Origin: Trinickia fusca
Lineage (GTDB): Bacteria > Pseudomonadota > Gammaproteobacteria > Burkholderiales > Burkholderiaceae
DNA: 64,000 nucleotides
NCBI RefSeq assembly: GCF_003628145.1
Contig: NZ_RBZV01000004.1
Span: 79,049 to 143,048 of the forward strand
Reading direction: 5' to 3'
Positions 1-9,571 of the stretch are shown in pieces (position 1 is the stretch's first letter; each line of letters opens with the position of its first letter). The position numbers were made by a program, and so were the translations under genes. The notes under the pieces were generated by a model. That model worked only from the letters and a program-made list of their open reading frames with translations. It did no database searches and had not been told where the DNA came from.

Positions 1-1
1 G

Positions 2-3000
2 CATCTTGCCGAACGTCTGCCCGAGTACATGCTGCCAGCTGCCTTCGTCGTACTCGAATCCATGCCGCTAACGGCCAACGGCAAGCTCGATCGCCGCGCG
101 CTACCCGAACCCGACGATCAGGCCTTCGCCCAAGCGCAATACGAAGTGCCTCAGGGCGAAATCGAAACGGCTCTCGCCAGCCTCTGGTGCGAATTGCTGG
201 GCGTGAACCGCGTCGGCCGACACGACAACTTCTTTTCCCTCGGCGGACACTCGCTGCTTGCCGTTCGGCTGTTGAATCGCTTGCGCGCCTCGCATGCCGT
301 CGAACTGCCGCTCTCCGCATTGTTCGAGCATCCGACGATCGGCGCGCTCGCACAGGCAATCGGCGAACAACGTACGAGCAAAGGACCAAGCGCCTTGCCA
401 CCGATCCCGCGCACGAGCCGGGACGAACCGTTACAGCTGTCGTTCGCTCAGCAGCGTCTGTGGTTCTTGAACGAGTTCGAAGGCGCGAGCACGACCTATC
501 ACGTGCCGCTCATGCTGCGGCTTCATGGTGCACTGGACGTTACAGCGTGGCGTGGCGCGCTCGATTTGGTGTGGGCCAGGCATGAGGCATTGCGTACCGT
601 GTTTCACACAGCCGCCGACGGCAGCGGTGCACCGCTGGCCCATCTCCTTGCCGCCGAACGCGGCATGCCGTGGCGCCACGACGACGTATCGTCGCTGCCC
701 GATGCACTCGAGCGCCTGCAACACCTGTGCGAGGAAGAAGCGGCCGCACCGTTCGCGCTGTCGCGTGGGCCGCTCGTTCGCGCACACCTCATTCGAGTGA
801 CGGAAGACGAACATGTCTTCATGCTGACTCAACACCACATCGTCTGCGACGGGTGGTCGATCCGCGTGTTGATCAAGGAGCTCTGCACGCTTTACCGCGC
901 CTTGACCGACGACCTTGCGCCGGCGCTTCCTGATCTCGACATCCAGTATCCCGACTATGTGGCCTGGCAACGGCAATGGTTGAGTGCGGAACGTCTCGCG
1001 AGCGAAGCACGCTACTGGCGGGAAGCGCTGGCCGGCATCCCGACGCTGCTGACGTTGCCGACCGATCGCCCACGGCCCACGCATCAAACGTTCGATGCGG
1101 CACGGCTTGCGATCGAGATCGATCAAGCACTCACGCAAGCGCTCAGGCGCCTCGCCGCCCAGCACGGCGTGACGCTCTTCATGGTGTTCGCAGCAGCCTG
1201 GGCCGTAGTGCTCGCACGTCTGTCAGGCCAGGACGATCTCGTCATCGGCACGCCGACGGCCAATCGCCCGCGGCCCGAGCTCGAACCGCTTGCGGGCCTG
1301 TTCTTGAACACGCTCGCGTTGCGCATCGATCTGTCGGGCGAGCCCAGCTTGGCGCAGCTGCTCGCTCGCGTACGCACGACGGTGTTGGCCGCCCACGAAC
1401 ATCAGAATCTGCCGTTCGAGCAAGTGGTGGACATCGTGCAACCGCCGCGCCGACTCGATCACACGCCGGTGTTTCAGGTGATGCTGGCATGGCAGGAGCT
1501 CGACATCGGACCGCTCGATCTGCCGGGACTCCGGCTCGAACCGATCTCGGGCACGCTCGATCGTGCCAAGTTCGATCTCGAGCTCGATCTGGCGGACGAC
1601 GGCAGCACGATCACGGGCGCGCTGCGTTACACGAGCGCGTTGTTCGAAGCCGGCACGATCGCTCGCCATTGCGCGTATCTGCTTGCGGTACTACAAGCGA
1701 TGGCCAGTGAGATGCAGCGGCCTGTTGGTCAGATCGATCTGCTCGGTGCCGACGAGCGTCGTGTGCTGATCGAGACTTGGAACGCGACCGATGCGCCTTA
1801 TCCCGAGCATCTGTGCATCCATGAACTCGTCGAGGCGCAGGCTCAGCGCACGCCCGAGGCGATCGCGCTGATCTCGGGGGATGTGCGGCTTTCTTATGCC
1901 GAGCTCAATGCTCAAGCCAATCGCCTCGCTCGCCATTTGCTCGATCTTGGCATCATCCCCGATGCGCGCGTGGCCGTCTGCCTCGAACGCAGTCCCGCGA
2001 TGATCATCGCCTTGCTGGCCATTCTTAAGGCCGGCGGCGCCTATGTGCCGCTCGATCCCGCCTATCCGAGCGCACGCCTGGCGCACATCCTCGTCGATGC
2101 CACCCCTTCGGTCGTCTTCGTCGATCAGGCCGGACGCCACGCTCTGGGCGAGCTACTGAGTCCGCGCGACGAAGCCCCGCCCTCAACCTTCACGCTCATA
2201 GACCTCGATGCCCACGCGAGCGTCTGGGCCGCACAGCCTGCCAGCAACATCGGGCCGCATACGTTGCGCCTCACCTCCCAGCACCTGGCCTACGTCATCT
2301 ATACCTCCGGCTCCACCGGCACCCCCAAGGGCGTCATGGTCGAGCACCGCCAGCTCGCCAATCTCGTGACCTGGCACATCACGCGCTTTCACTTGCGTCC
2401 CGGGTGCCAGGTGCCTTCCGCAGCGGGCCTGGCCTTCGACGCCTGCACCTGGGAAATCTGGCCCGCGCTGACCAGCGGGGCGACCTTGCTGCTCGCTCCC
2501 GCTCAATGCGCACTCGACTCCTCCGCCTTGCTGCAATGGTGGCGCAGCCAGTCGATGGAGACCGCGTTCCTCGTTACGCCGCTGGCCTTGCTCGCGATGG
2601 AGGCTGGACTACCCGATGGCTTACGGCACTTGCTCATCGGCGGCGATCGCATAACGAACTTACCCGCGGGCCTGCCGCCCTCCGTGCAGATCGTCAACAA
2701 CTACGGTCCCACGGAGACGACCGTCGTTGCAACGTCCGGGGTGATCACGCCGTGCGAGGCCGTGCATTCCATCGGCAAGCCAATCGCGAACACGCGCCTC
2801 TATCTGCTCGACGAGCATCACACGCCGGTGCCCATCGGCGCGGTCGGCGAACTTTACATCGGTGGAGCCGGCGTCGCACGCGGCTATCTGAACCGCCCCG
2901 AGCTCACGGCCCAACGCTTCCTGCCTGATCCGTTCGCACGCGCGGCCGGCTCGGGCAATGCCGATGCCGAGGCCCGCATGTACCGCACGGGCGACCTGGC

Positions 3001-4492
3001 CCGCTACCTACCTGACGGCAACCTGCTGTTCCTCGGCCGCAACGACGACCAGGTGAAGATCCGCGGCTTTCGCATCGAGCTGGGTGAGATCGAAGCGCAG
3101 CTCGCCACGCATGAGGCCGTTCGTGAAGCAGTCCTCGTCGCACGCCACGACGCAGGCGGCCAAGCACGTCTGCTCGCTTACGTCACCGTGCGGGAAGACG
3201 CACGCACGAGCGCATCCGATGCCGACCTCGCCCAGCACCTGCGCGCCCATCTTGCCGACCGCCTGCCCGAATACATGCTGCCGGCTGCCTTCGTCGTACT
3301 CGAGGCCATGCCGCTGACGGCCAACGGCAAGCTCGATCGGCGCGCGCTGCCCGAGCCCGACGATCACGCCTTCGCCCAAGCACACACGCATTACGAAGCG
3401 CCGCAAGGCGAAATCGAAACAGCCCTCGCCACCCTCTGGTGCGAACTACTGACCCTGGACCGCGTCGGCCGACACGACAACTTCTTCTCCCTCGGCGGAC
3501 ACTCGCTGCTTGCGGCCCGCATGTTGACCCAACTTCGAACGACACTCGGCCACGAGGTATCGATTCGCACGCTGTTCGAAGCACCCACGATCGCGCAGCT
3601 GGCGACCCGACTGAGCACGGCAAGCTCATCGGACGCACTGGCCGTGCTGCTACCGATCCAACCGCGCGGCGCGGGTACGCCGTTGTTCTGCATTCACCCG
3701 GGCGGGGGCTTCAGTTGGCCCTACGCCGGCCTGATTCCGTATCTGCCCGATCGTCCGCTGTTCGGCTTGCAGGCACGCGCCCTCACCGAGGCGAGCGACC
3801 GCACGCCGACCATCGACGAGATGGCGCGCGACTACCTCGAGCAGATTCGCAGCGTGCAGCCCGGCGGCCCCTATCGCCTGCTGGGCTGGTCGTTGGGTTG
3901 CCATATCGGGCATGCTATCGCCACGCAGTTGCAGGCAGACGGAGAGGAAGTCGAACAGCTCATCATGCTCGACGGCTATCCGCTATCGCGTACCGAGGCG
4001 TTTTCGGAACCGACCGACGAACAAGTGATGGAAGTCCTCGTCCGCGCGCTGACGGAGTCGCCACAGACCGAACTCGGCGACGGCACGCTGACGATCGAGA
4101 CGCTCAAAGCGGGCCTCGGACACAGCCATCCGTTGCTGTCGAGCCCTCGAGAACGGACCCTCGAAGCGGTGTTCGAGCAGTTCAAGCAGGCACCGGCGCT
4201 CGCGTGCAGTTTCTCGCCGAAGGTCTTCCGCGGCGACGTGCTGTTCTTCCGGGCCGCCCTGAGCCAGTCTGACGAGTATCCATGGCGCAAGCCCGGCGCA
4301 TGGCAACCTTATGTCGAGGGCAAAATCGTCGTCCACGACGTGGCGTGTCTGCATGAAACGATGATGCGCACTGAGCCACTGAAGGAAATCGGCCCGCGCC
4401 TTGCGGCTGCGATTGGCGGGCAGATAGTCGTTCCGTCTGCCGAACGCTCGCCTGGGCTTGTCGCCTATCGGGGAGGAGATGTGCGGCAGTGA
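2..4492 (+). CDS. Nonribosomal peptide synthetase, C-terminal part (PCP-C-A-PCP-TE), 5' truncated by window edge
   Basis: The reading frame is open from base 2, so this is the 3' part of a longer gene. It starts in the tail of an adenylation domain (A10 motif NGKLDR, about bases 80-97). A carrier domain follows (LGGHSL, phosphopantetheine Ser at 251-253). Next are an LCL-type condensation domain (HHIVCDG at about 834-854), a full adenylation domain (YTSGSTGTPKG at about 2300-2332; NYGPTE at about 2699-2716; second NGKLDR), a second carrier domain (Ser 3503-3505) and a type I thioesterase (GWSLG, Ser 3890-3892; candidate catalytic His 4352-4354). Read against GrsA, the specificity residues are D-A-W-L-L-G-N-V-V-K. 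This is one change from the published Leu code DAWFLGNVVK, so leucine or a similar aliphatic residue is inferred. The terminal TE means this module releases the peptide. Domain order is seen; product and substrate are inferred. Confidence 0.95.
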   Translation, partial: HLAERLPEYMLPAAFVVLESMPLTANGKLDRRALPEPDDQAFAQAQYEVPQGEIETALASLWCELLGVNRVGRHDNFFSLGGHSLLAVRLLNRLRASHAVELPLSALFEHPTIGALAQAIGEQRTSKGPSALPPIPRTSRDEPLQLSFAQQRLWFLNEFEGASTTYHVPLMLRLHGALDVTAWRGALDLVWARHEALRTVFHTAADGSGAPLAHLLAAERGMPWRHDDVSSLPDALERLQHLCEEEAAAPFALSRGPLVRAHLIRVTEDEHVFMLTQHHIVCDGWSIRVLIKELCTLYRALTDDLAPALPDLDIQYPDYVAWQRQWLSAERLASEARYWREALAGIPTLLTLPTDRPRPTHQTFDAARLAIEIDQALTQALRRLAAQHGVTLFMVFAAAWAVVLARLSGQDDLVIGTPTANRPRPELEPLAGLFLNTLALRIDLSGEPSLAQLLARVRTTVLAAHEHQNLPFEQVVDIVQPPRRLDHTPVFQVMLAWQELDIGPLDLPGLRLEPISGTLDRAKFDLELDLADDGSTITGALRYTSALFEAGTIARHCAYLLAVLQAMASEMQRPVGQIDLLGADERRVLIETWNATDAPYPEHLCIHELVEAQAQRTPEAIALISGDVRLSYAELNAQANRLARHLLDLGIIPDARVAVCLERSPAMIIALLAILKAGGAYVPLDPAYPSARLAHILVDATPSVVFVDQAGRHALGELLSPRDEAPPSTFTLIDLDAHASVWAAQPASNIGPHTLRLTSQHLAYVIYTSGSTGTPKGVMVEHRQLANLVTWHITRFHLRPGCQVPSAAGLAFDACTWEIWPALTSGATLLLAPAQCALDSSALLQWWRSQSMETAFLVTPLALLAMEAGLPDGLRHLLIGGDRITNLPAGLPPSVQIVNNYGPTETTVVATSGVITPCEAVHSIGKPIANTRLYLLDEHHTPVPIGAVGELYIGGAGVARGYLNRPELTAQRFLPDPFARAAGSGNADAEARMYRTGDLARYLPDGNLLFLGRNDDQVKIRGFRIELGEIEAQLATHEAVREAVLVARHDAGGQARLLAYVTVREDARTSASDADLAQHLRAHLADRLPEYMLPAAFVVLEAMPLTANGKLDRRALPEPDDHAFAQAHTHYEAPQGEIETALATLWCELLTLDRVGRHDNFFSLGGHSLLAARMLTQLRTTLGHEVSIRTLFEAPTIAQLATRLSTASSSDALAVLLPIQPRGAGTPLFCIHPGGGFSWPYAGLIPYLPDRPLFGLQARALTEASDRTPTIDEMARDYLEQIRSVQPGGPYRLLGWSLGCHIGHAIATQLQADGEEVEQLIMLDGYPLSRTEAFSEPTDEQVMEVLVRALTESPQTELGDGTLTIETLKAGLGHSHPLLSSPRERTLEAVFEQFKQAPALACSFSPKVFRGDVLFFRAALSQSDEYPWRKPGAWQPYVEGKIVVHDVACLHETMMRTEPLKEIGPRLAAAIGGQIVVPSAERSPGLVAYRGGDVRQ

Positions 4493-4515
4493 TAGGACCA
4501 CAGGGTCGATCGGAA

Positions 4516-4540
4516 CCCCATCGTCACGACGGCGATGGGG
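4516..4540. terminator. Hairpin between convergent NRPS and LysR genes
   Basis: Perfect 8-bp stem, CCCCATCG (4516-4523) with CGATGGGG (4533-4540) and a 9-nt loop, in the 51-bp gap between two convergent stop codons. There is no clear T-run on either side, so it may act as a bidirectional or factor-assisted terminator. Confidence 0.4.
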
Positions 4541-4543
4541 CTC

Positions 4544-5530
4544 TCACACCGCCACCGCCTTGCCGCGCTGCCGCTGTGCCTTATCAGCCCCAGCCCCAGT
4601 CCCGCTCCGACGCCACGCCTCCCCGCCTTCGAGCGCCGGAATCGAATCGAACAGTTCGGCGACCCACTCGGCAAACACTCTGACCTTCGCCGAAAGATGC
4701 CGGTTGTGCGGATAAACGATCGAGATCGGCTTGGGCTTCGGATTGAAACCCAGCAACACCTCTGTCAACGTCCCATCGAGCAAGTGCGGAAGCACCGTGA
4801 ACAGCGTCGGCTGAATGAGCCCGAATCCTTCGAGCCCGCACGTGACGTAGGCATCCGAATCGTTGACCGTGACGATGCCCTTCATCTGCACTTCGACAGG
4901 TTTGCCGTCGATCAGAAAAACCCATGGCACAGGACGACCTCCGTGGCTCGCCCGGAAATTCACCGCATGATGGGTGGCCAGATCCTCGATCGCTTTCGGT
5001 TCGCCATATCGCTTCAAATACGCGGGCGATGCGCACGTGACGCGCCTGAGCATGCCGATGCGGCGTGCAACCATCGAGGAATCTTCGAGTGGGCCGACCC
5101 GGATCATGCAATCGAAACCCTCCTCGACCGGATCGACGGGCCGATCGGATAGCCCCAGATCCAGCTTGATGTCCGGGTAGCGCTGATGAAACATCGGCAA
5201 TGCGGGTAGTACGAGCTGGCGCCCGACCGCGCACGGCATGTGCACACGCAGCGCGCCACTCGGCCTGCTGTTGCCCACCTGGAAACTCGCATCGGTTTCC
5301 GCGATCTCCGTGAGGATCTTGATGCAATGCTCGTAGTACGCCGCGCCGTCGGGCGTCAGCGACAGGCGGCGCGTGGTCCGGTGCATCAAGCGCACGCCGA
5401 GCAACGCCTCCAGGTTCTGGATGATCGTCGTCACCGATGCGCGCGGCATCCCGAGCGTGTCGGCCGCCCGCGTGAAGCTGTTCGCGTCCACCACACGTGT
5501 GAACACTTCCATTGCCTGAATCCGGTCCAT
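4544..5530 (-). CDS. LysR family transcriptional regulator
   Basis: Product of 328 residues. An N-terminal winged helix-turn-helix (about residues 1-60, including FTRVVDANSFTRAADTLG) is followed by a LysR effector-binding domain (about 90-295). This belongs to the large LysR group whose targets are usually adjacent, divergent or autoregulatory. I chose the ATG at 5528-5530 (MDRIQAMEVF) over an upstream in-frame start because GAGGGGA lies just upstream and MDRIQ is the usual start of this subfamily. It is convergent with the NRPS. No effector can be deduced, and a link to the NRPS is only positional. The C-terminal 25 residues are Gly/Ala/Arg-rich and probably disordered. Confidence 0.9.
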   Translation of the reverse strand: MDRIQAMEVFTRVVDANSFTRAADTLGMPRASVTTIIQNLEALLGVRLMHRTTRRLSLTPDGAAYYEHCIKILTEIAETDASFQVGNSRPSGALRVHMPCAVGRQLVLPALPMFHQRYPDIKLDLGLSDRPVDPVEEGFDCMIRVGPLEDSSMVARRIGMLRRVTCASPAYLKRYGEPKAIEDLATHHAVNFRASHGGRPVPWVFLIDGKPVEVQMKGIVTVNDSDAYVTCGLEGFGLIQPTLFTVLPHLLDGTLTEVLLGFNPKPKPISIVYPHNRHLSAKVRVFAEWVAELFDSIPALEGGEAWRRSGTGAGADKAQRQRGKAVAV

Positions 5531-5697
5531 TGCGTTCCCCTCGCATGCCAACAGCGCAGCATAGAGTACTCGGCATGGCCGGTTCAAGCTTCGGCGCGAC
5601 TATTCGCAATCGGCTAACAGTGGCGCGGTCGGCGATGCAATCGAGCTCGACGCCCTGCCATAAACGACAAAGACGTCAGAGCACCAATCATCAAGAA

Positions 5698-6654
5698 TCA
5701 AGAAGCCAGCGCCTCGCAAATCGCCGAGCACAACTCTTCCGGATCAAACTTCGCGATATAGCCGTCTGCCCCGGCATTGCGCACGTGAGCTTCGTTCGCC
5801 GCGCCCGTCAGCGACGAATGAATTAGCACGGGAATGTGCCGGAACCGTTGATCCGCCTTGATTTTCCGGGTCAGCATGAAGCCGTCCATCTCCGGCATCT
5901 CGAGATCGGTGATCACGAGCGGCACCTTTTCCCGGACCGGCACGTTCTCCTTCGCCGCTTCGTCGGCGTAACGCAGCAGCAGTTGCCAAGCTTCCTCGCC
6001 CGTGTTCGCCAGCGTGTGCGCGGCGCCGATGGCCGTCAACGCCTGGCCCAGCAACGTGCGTGCGAAGGCGGAATCGTCGGCCGCGATGATCTTGCCCCCG
6101 CCGGCATATTTCATCGCCGCCTTCACGGCGCTCTGATCGATGTCCGGGTGCTGCTCCGGGAAGACATCGCGCATGACCTGCTCGACGTCCAGCACTTGAG
6201 CAAGCCGCAGCTCGCCGGAATCGCCGTTGAAGCGGGCAATGCTCATCACGTACGTATTGGCACCCGCGCACTCGGCCGGATGCACCTGATTCCAGTCGAG
6301 TCTGACGATGTCGTCGACGTCCTCGACGGCGAACGCCTGCGTCGTGCGCGCGAACTCGGTGATCAGCAAAATCGACGGCTCCCGCGTCGGCGTATTGCCC
6401 GTCAGCCGGCACAAGTCGATGACGGGCACGATCTGCCCGCGGATTTCGAGCGCGCCCGAAATCGCCCCGGCCGCGCCCGCGATCGGCGTCACCGACCGAT
6501 TGGTGATGATCTCGCGTACCTTGAAAACGTTGATTCCGTAAAGCCCAGGCTCCGTGCCGGGCCGCGCGACCCCGAGTCGAAAAAGAAGGAGTTCGAACTT
6601 GTTTCGACTCGTGAGCTTGGTGCGCTCGTCTTGAAGGACGTCCGCGTGCGACAT
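5698..6654 (-). CDS. cheV: Chemotaxis adaptor CheV (CheW-receiver fusion)
   Basis: Product of 318 residues. A CheW-like domain (about 15-165) is fused to a CheY-type receiver (about 185-315). The receiver shows the acidic pair D193/D194, phosphoacceptor D250 in VITDLEMPEMDG, S280 and K302, so it should be phosphorylatable by CheA. CheV couples chemoreceptors to CheA at the inner-membrane array and aids adaptation. The start ATG is preceded by GGAGAAAAC. The gene stands alone, with no other chemotaxis gene nearby, which is common for cheV. It is transcribed divergently from the PAP2 gene across 282 bp. Confidence 0.93.
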   Translation of the reverse strand: MSHADVLQDERTKLTSRNKFELLLFRLGVARPGTEPGLYGINVFKVREIITNRSVTPIAGAAGAISGALEIRGQIVPVIDLCRLTGNTPTREPSILLITEFARTTQAFAVEDVDDIVRLDWNQVHPAECAGANTYVMSIARFNGDSGELRLAQVLDVEQVMRDVFPEQHPDIDQSAVKAAMKYAGGGKIIAADDSAFARTLLGQALTAIGAAHTLANTGEEAWQLLLRYADEAAKENVPVREKVPLVITDLEMPEMDGFMLTRKIKADQRFRHIPVLIHSSLTGAANEAHVRNAGADGYIAKFDPEELCSAICEALAS

Positions 6655-6936
6655 GTTTTCTCCAGTACCGTCTTACGAATCGCCGCCGAAAGCGCGGCGA
6701 TGTCTGTTTGTCGGCACCCGCGTGCAAATCTTGACGCTCGGTTTTCCTGGCTTGTGTCGCTTGCCCAAACAGTGCATGCGCCCGCGCGCTCGTCGCGATG
6801 ATGAGCGCAGCGTTTGCTGAATTCCATAAGGTGATCGTGCGCTATCTGTCGTTGTTTGTTGTTAACAGTCCCTTAAGGTGACTCTGCCAAACTATCGACA
6901 TTCGTCTGAGCACGAGCAACCACAACAAGATCCTCG

Positions 6937-7539
6937 ATGCAAAAAATCGAAGCACTGAACCAGGCGCTGTTCCTCACGATGAACGCCACGCCCTTGACTC
7001 CGACCTGGCTGATCCGCACCGCGTCGTTCATCGCAAACGACTTGATTTGGCTGATCCCGCTCGCATTGATCGGCATGTGGTTGACCGGGGGCGACCGTCG
7101 GCGTGAGTTGGCGATCCGTTCATGCCTGGTCACGGCGATCGCACTGGGCCTGAATCAGTTGATCGGCCTCGTGTGGCAGCATCCGCGGCCCTTCATGATC
7201 GGGCTCGGACATACGTTCTTGCAACATGCGCCGGACTCGTCGTTTCCGAGCGACCACGGGACGATATTTGCAGCCGTCACGCTGACGCTGCTGGTCGGCG
7301 GCATGAAGCGGCTCGGTGGCGCCGCGCTGATCGTTGGACTCGCGGTGGCCTGGGCACGCGTATTTCTCGGCGTCCATTTTCCGCTCGACATGCTCGGCGC
7401 CGTTGCCGTCGTGTGCCTCATCTATGGCGTCCTGGCGCCACTCTGGACGCTCAGCGGGCAAGCCGTGACGCGCCTCGTCGTGTCGCTATACCGAGCGCTG
7501 CTCGCGCACCCGATCCGCAGCGGCTGGCTGCGCCCGTAA
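6937..7539 (+). CDS. PAP2-family phosphatase, probable undecaprenyl-diphosphatase (BcrC-like)
   Basis: Product of 200 residues with several hydrophobic segments. It carries the three PAP2 signatures: an RP motif (residues 84-85 in WQHPRPF), PSDH (104-107, His as acid/base) and R141...H147...D151 (nucleophilic His in GVHFPLD). Small integral-membrane PAP2 proteins of this type dephosphorylate undecaprenyl pyrophosphate on the periplasmic face to recycle the lipid carrier for peptidoglycan and O-antigen. A phosphatidylglycerophosphate or other lipid phosphatase role cannot be excluded. The Shine-Dalgarno sequence is weak. The GC-rich palindrome about 20 bp after the stop may end the transcript. 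Confidence 0.85.
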   Translation: MQKIEALNQALFLTMNATPLTPTWLIRTASFIANDLIWLIPLALIGMWLTGGDRRRELAIRSCLVTAIALGLNQLIGLVWQHPRPFMIGLGHTFLQHAPDSSFPSDHGTIFAAVTLTLLVGGMKRLGGAALIVGLAVAWARVFLGVHFPLDMLGAVAVVCLIYGVLAPLWTLSGQAVTRLVVSLYRALLAHPIRSGWLRP

Positions 7540-7621
7540 TTGATCCGGAGACCTGATCATCCGCCGCCCGCCGTGCGGCGGATAGCCCTATGCATGCGCA
7601 ATGCACGTTGAGTCTTCGCAC

Positions 7622-7653
7622 TACGTCATAAAGATGACCAATAGTATGACGTA
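7622..7653. repeat. Inverted repeat TACGTCAT-N16-ATGACGTA upstream of the lipoprotein gene
   Basis: Perfect 8-bp arms (7622-7629 and 7646-7653) with a 16-nt spacer, 86-117 bp before the start codon at 7739. The spacing suits a dimeric regulator. It is separate from the longer palindrome that follows. Confidence 0.5.
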
Positions 7654-7664
7654 AGCTCCTAGCC

Positions 7665-7686
7665 TTTCAGGAACCGGTTCCTGAAA
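7665..7686. promoter_or_regulatory. 22-bp perfect palindrome, candidate LacI/GalR-type operator
   Basis: TTTCAGGAACC is followed directly by its reverse complement. The centre AACCGGTT, with CG at the axis, resembles LacI/GalR-family operators. It lies 53 bp before the start of the exported carbohydrate-related lipoprotein gene, where a repressor would block transcription. No LacI-family gene is present in the window, so the regulator would be elsewhere. The palindrome is seen; the family assignment is inferred. Confidence 0.55.
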
Positions 7687-7738
7687 ACGGAGCGATGGCC
7701 CTCCTCCGACATCGATCAACAACAAACAGAGGACACCC

Positions 7739-9502
7739 ATGAAAAACGTGCATCATCGCAGCACCATGCCCTACCGGCTCGCGACGTCCATCGTCATGTT
7801 CTCGAGCCTCGCCGCATGCGGCGGTGGCGGCGGCAGCGCGGTCGCCGATGCGGTGGCCAACCATGCAGCATCGCCTGCCGCAGCCGTAAGCCATGCTGCA
7901 ACGGGTACGCAATACGGCGTTCAAGTCTGCTCGACGCCGAACGCCTGGGGCAGCAGTACGGCCCATAGCGCCTGGGTGTACCCCTCGAACGACCAGCTCG
8001 CCTACCAGACGCTCAATGCGAACGGCGACACCATCATGGATTACTCGTCCGCGGGCTACATGGGGGGCGGCGTCGCATTCCCGACCCCACCCGCCACCGT
8101 GACCGTCACGCCGCTCGGCAACGGTCAGGACGACACATCGAATATCCAAGCTGCAATCAACCAGGTGTCGAGCCTGCCGGCCGACGGCAATGGCCTGCGC
8201 GGCGTCGTACTGCTCGCGGCGGGCACGTTCTCGGTTCAGAACACCCTGACGATCTCGACCTCCGGCGTCATCCTGCGCGGCAGCGGTTCCGGCATCGGCG
8301 GCACGACGGTCAACGATACGAGCGCCTCGCAGAACGGCAGCTCGCCCGCGGTGCCCTCGCCGGGCGCAGTCACGGGGCAGACGCTGCTCCAGGTCGGAGG
8401 TAGCGGCGGCCGCTACGCGATGTCAACGACGGCCTCCGTCACCGACAGCTATGCGCCGGCCGGGGCATCGACACTGACGCTCACGAGCACCAGCGGCTTT
8501 CACGTCGGTGATTCGGTGCTGATCCAGCGTCCCGTGACGCAAGCCTGGCTCGATTTCATGCAGATGTCGAACCTCGGGCCGGGCAAGGGCTGGATCGCGG
8601 TCGGCTCGACGCTCAACACGCCGCGCAGAATCGCGGCCATCACGGGCAACACGATCACGCTCGACTCGCCCATGTCCGATTCGCTGGACTCCACCTATCT
8701 GAACCCGCCGGGCACGAAGGTCAGCAGTTACACGATCGGCGGACAAATCCAGCAAGTCGGGATCGAGCACCTGCGCTTGGTTGGGGTACCGCGCACGAGC
8801 TATACGAACAACAACATGCTCGCGATGGACAACACCTCCGACGCTTGGGTCAGCGACGTGGTCGGCGACAACTTCACGTCGGGCCTGATCCTGGGTGGCA
8901 AGGCGTCGCGTGTGACCGTCACGCAGGTCGCACTGACGCACGAGAACAACGGTGACGATGTGCCGTGCACGGGCGCCAAGTTCGCGGAGATTTCGGTGGG
9001 CGGCTCGCAGGTGCTCGTCGATCGCAGCTCGTCGACGGGCTCCGCGGCTTCGTTCTACTACGCGACGGCTGCGCGCGTACCCGGCCCCAACGTGCTGCTG
9101 AACTTCACGGGCACGCCCGACAACGTGTGCGGATCGAGCTCGATTCAACCGCACCAGCGCTGGGCAACGGGCCTGCTGATCGACGGCGCGACGCTGGCAC
9201 CCGATCCGGTCAGCAGCAAGGCTTACTCGGTCGACCTGTCCAACCGCGGCACGGCCGGCTCGGGCCAAGGCTGGTCGATCGGCTGGGGTGTCGTGTGGAA
9301 TTCGGTCGGCTCGTTCAACATCCAGGCTCCGCCGGGATCGATGAACTGGTTGATCGGCAGCACAGGGCCGGTCATGCAGCAAACGACGGCGACACCGGGC
9401 GACGTCGACTCGCTCAACGTGCCGGTCGCACCGAAGAGCCTTTATCTGGCACAGTTGTGCCAGCGTAGCGGGCCGAGTGCGTTGAGCAATCTCGGGTACT
9501 GA
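7739..9502 (+). CDS. Exported lipoprotein with predicted right-handed beta-helix (pectate-lyase-like) domain
   Basis: Product of 587 residues. A short signal sequence ends in a lipobox (SLAAC, Cys27) followed by a Gly/Ser/Ala linker, so it is probably an outer-membrane or surface lipoprotein. The region from about residue 120 (GNGQDDTSNIQAAINQV) has the pectate-lyase-3/GH28 superfamily entry signature (DDTxxIQxAI), followed by repeats rich in T, V, S and G typical of a parallel beta-helix. Such proteins depolymerise or bind polysaccharides. I cannot name a substrate or identify catalytic residues with confidence. Two operator-like palindromes precede it and a chitinase gene lies convergent downstream, which suggests polysaccharide use. 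Confidence 0.75.
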   Translation: MKNVHHRSTMPYRLATSIVMFSSLAACGGGGGSAVADAVANHAASPAAAVSHAATGTQYGVQVCSTPNAWGSSTAHSAWVYPSNDQLAYQTLNANGDTIMDYSSAGYMGGGVAFPTPPATVTVTPLGNGQDDTSNIQAAINQVSSLPADGNGLRGVVLLAAGTFSVQNTLTISTSGVILRGSGSGIGGTTVNDTSASQNGSSPAVPSPGAVTGQTLLQVGGSGGRYAMSTTASVTDSYAPAGASTLTLTSTSGFHVGDSVLIQRPVTQAWLDFMQMSNLGPGKGWIAVGSTLNTPRRIAAITGNTITLDSPMSDSLDSTYLNPPGTKVSSYTIGGQIQQVGIEHLRLVGVPRTSYTNNNMLAMDNTSDAWVSDVVGDNFTSGLILGGKASRVTVTQVALTHENNGDDVPCTGAKFAEISVGGSQVLVDRSSSTGSAASFYYATAARVPGPNVLLNFTGTPDNVCGSSSIQPHQRWATGLLIDGATLAPDPVSSKAYSVDLSNRGTAGSGQGWSIGWGVVWNSVGSFNIQAPPGSMNWLIGSTGPVMQQTTATPGDVDSLNVPVAPKSLYLAQLCQRSGPSALSNLGY

Positions 9503-9528
9503 GGGCACGGCGACGTTAGATGAGCGAA

Positions 9529-9551
9529 GCGCGGCCGGAGAGCGGCCGCGC
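9529..9551. terminator. GC-rich hairpin between convergent lipoprotein and chitinase genes
   Basis: 9-bp perfect stem GCGCGGCCG / CGGCCGCGC with loop GAGAG, in the 69-bp gap between two converging stop codons. There is no T-run, so it is a weak candidate for an intrinsic bidirectional terminator. Confidence 0.4.
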
Positions 9552-9571
9552 CAGGTCCTACATCCTGAACA

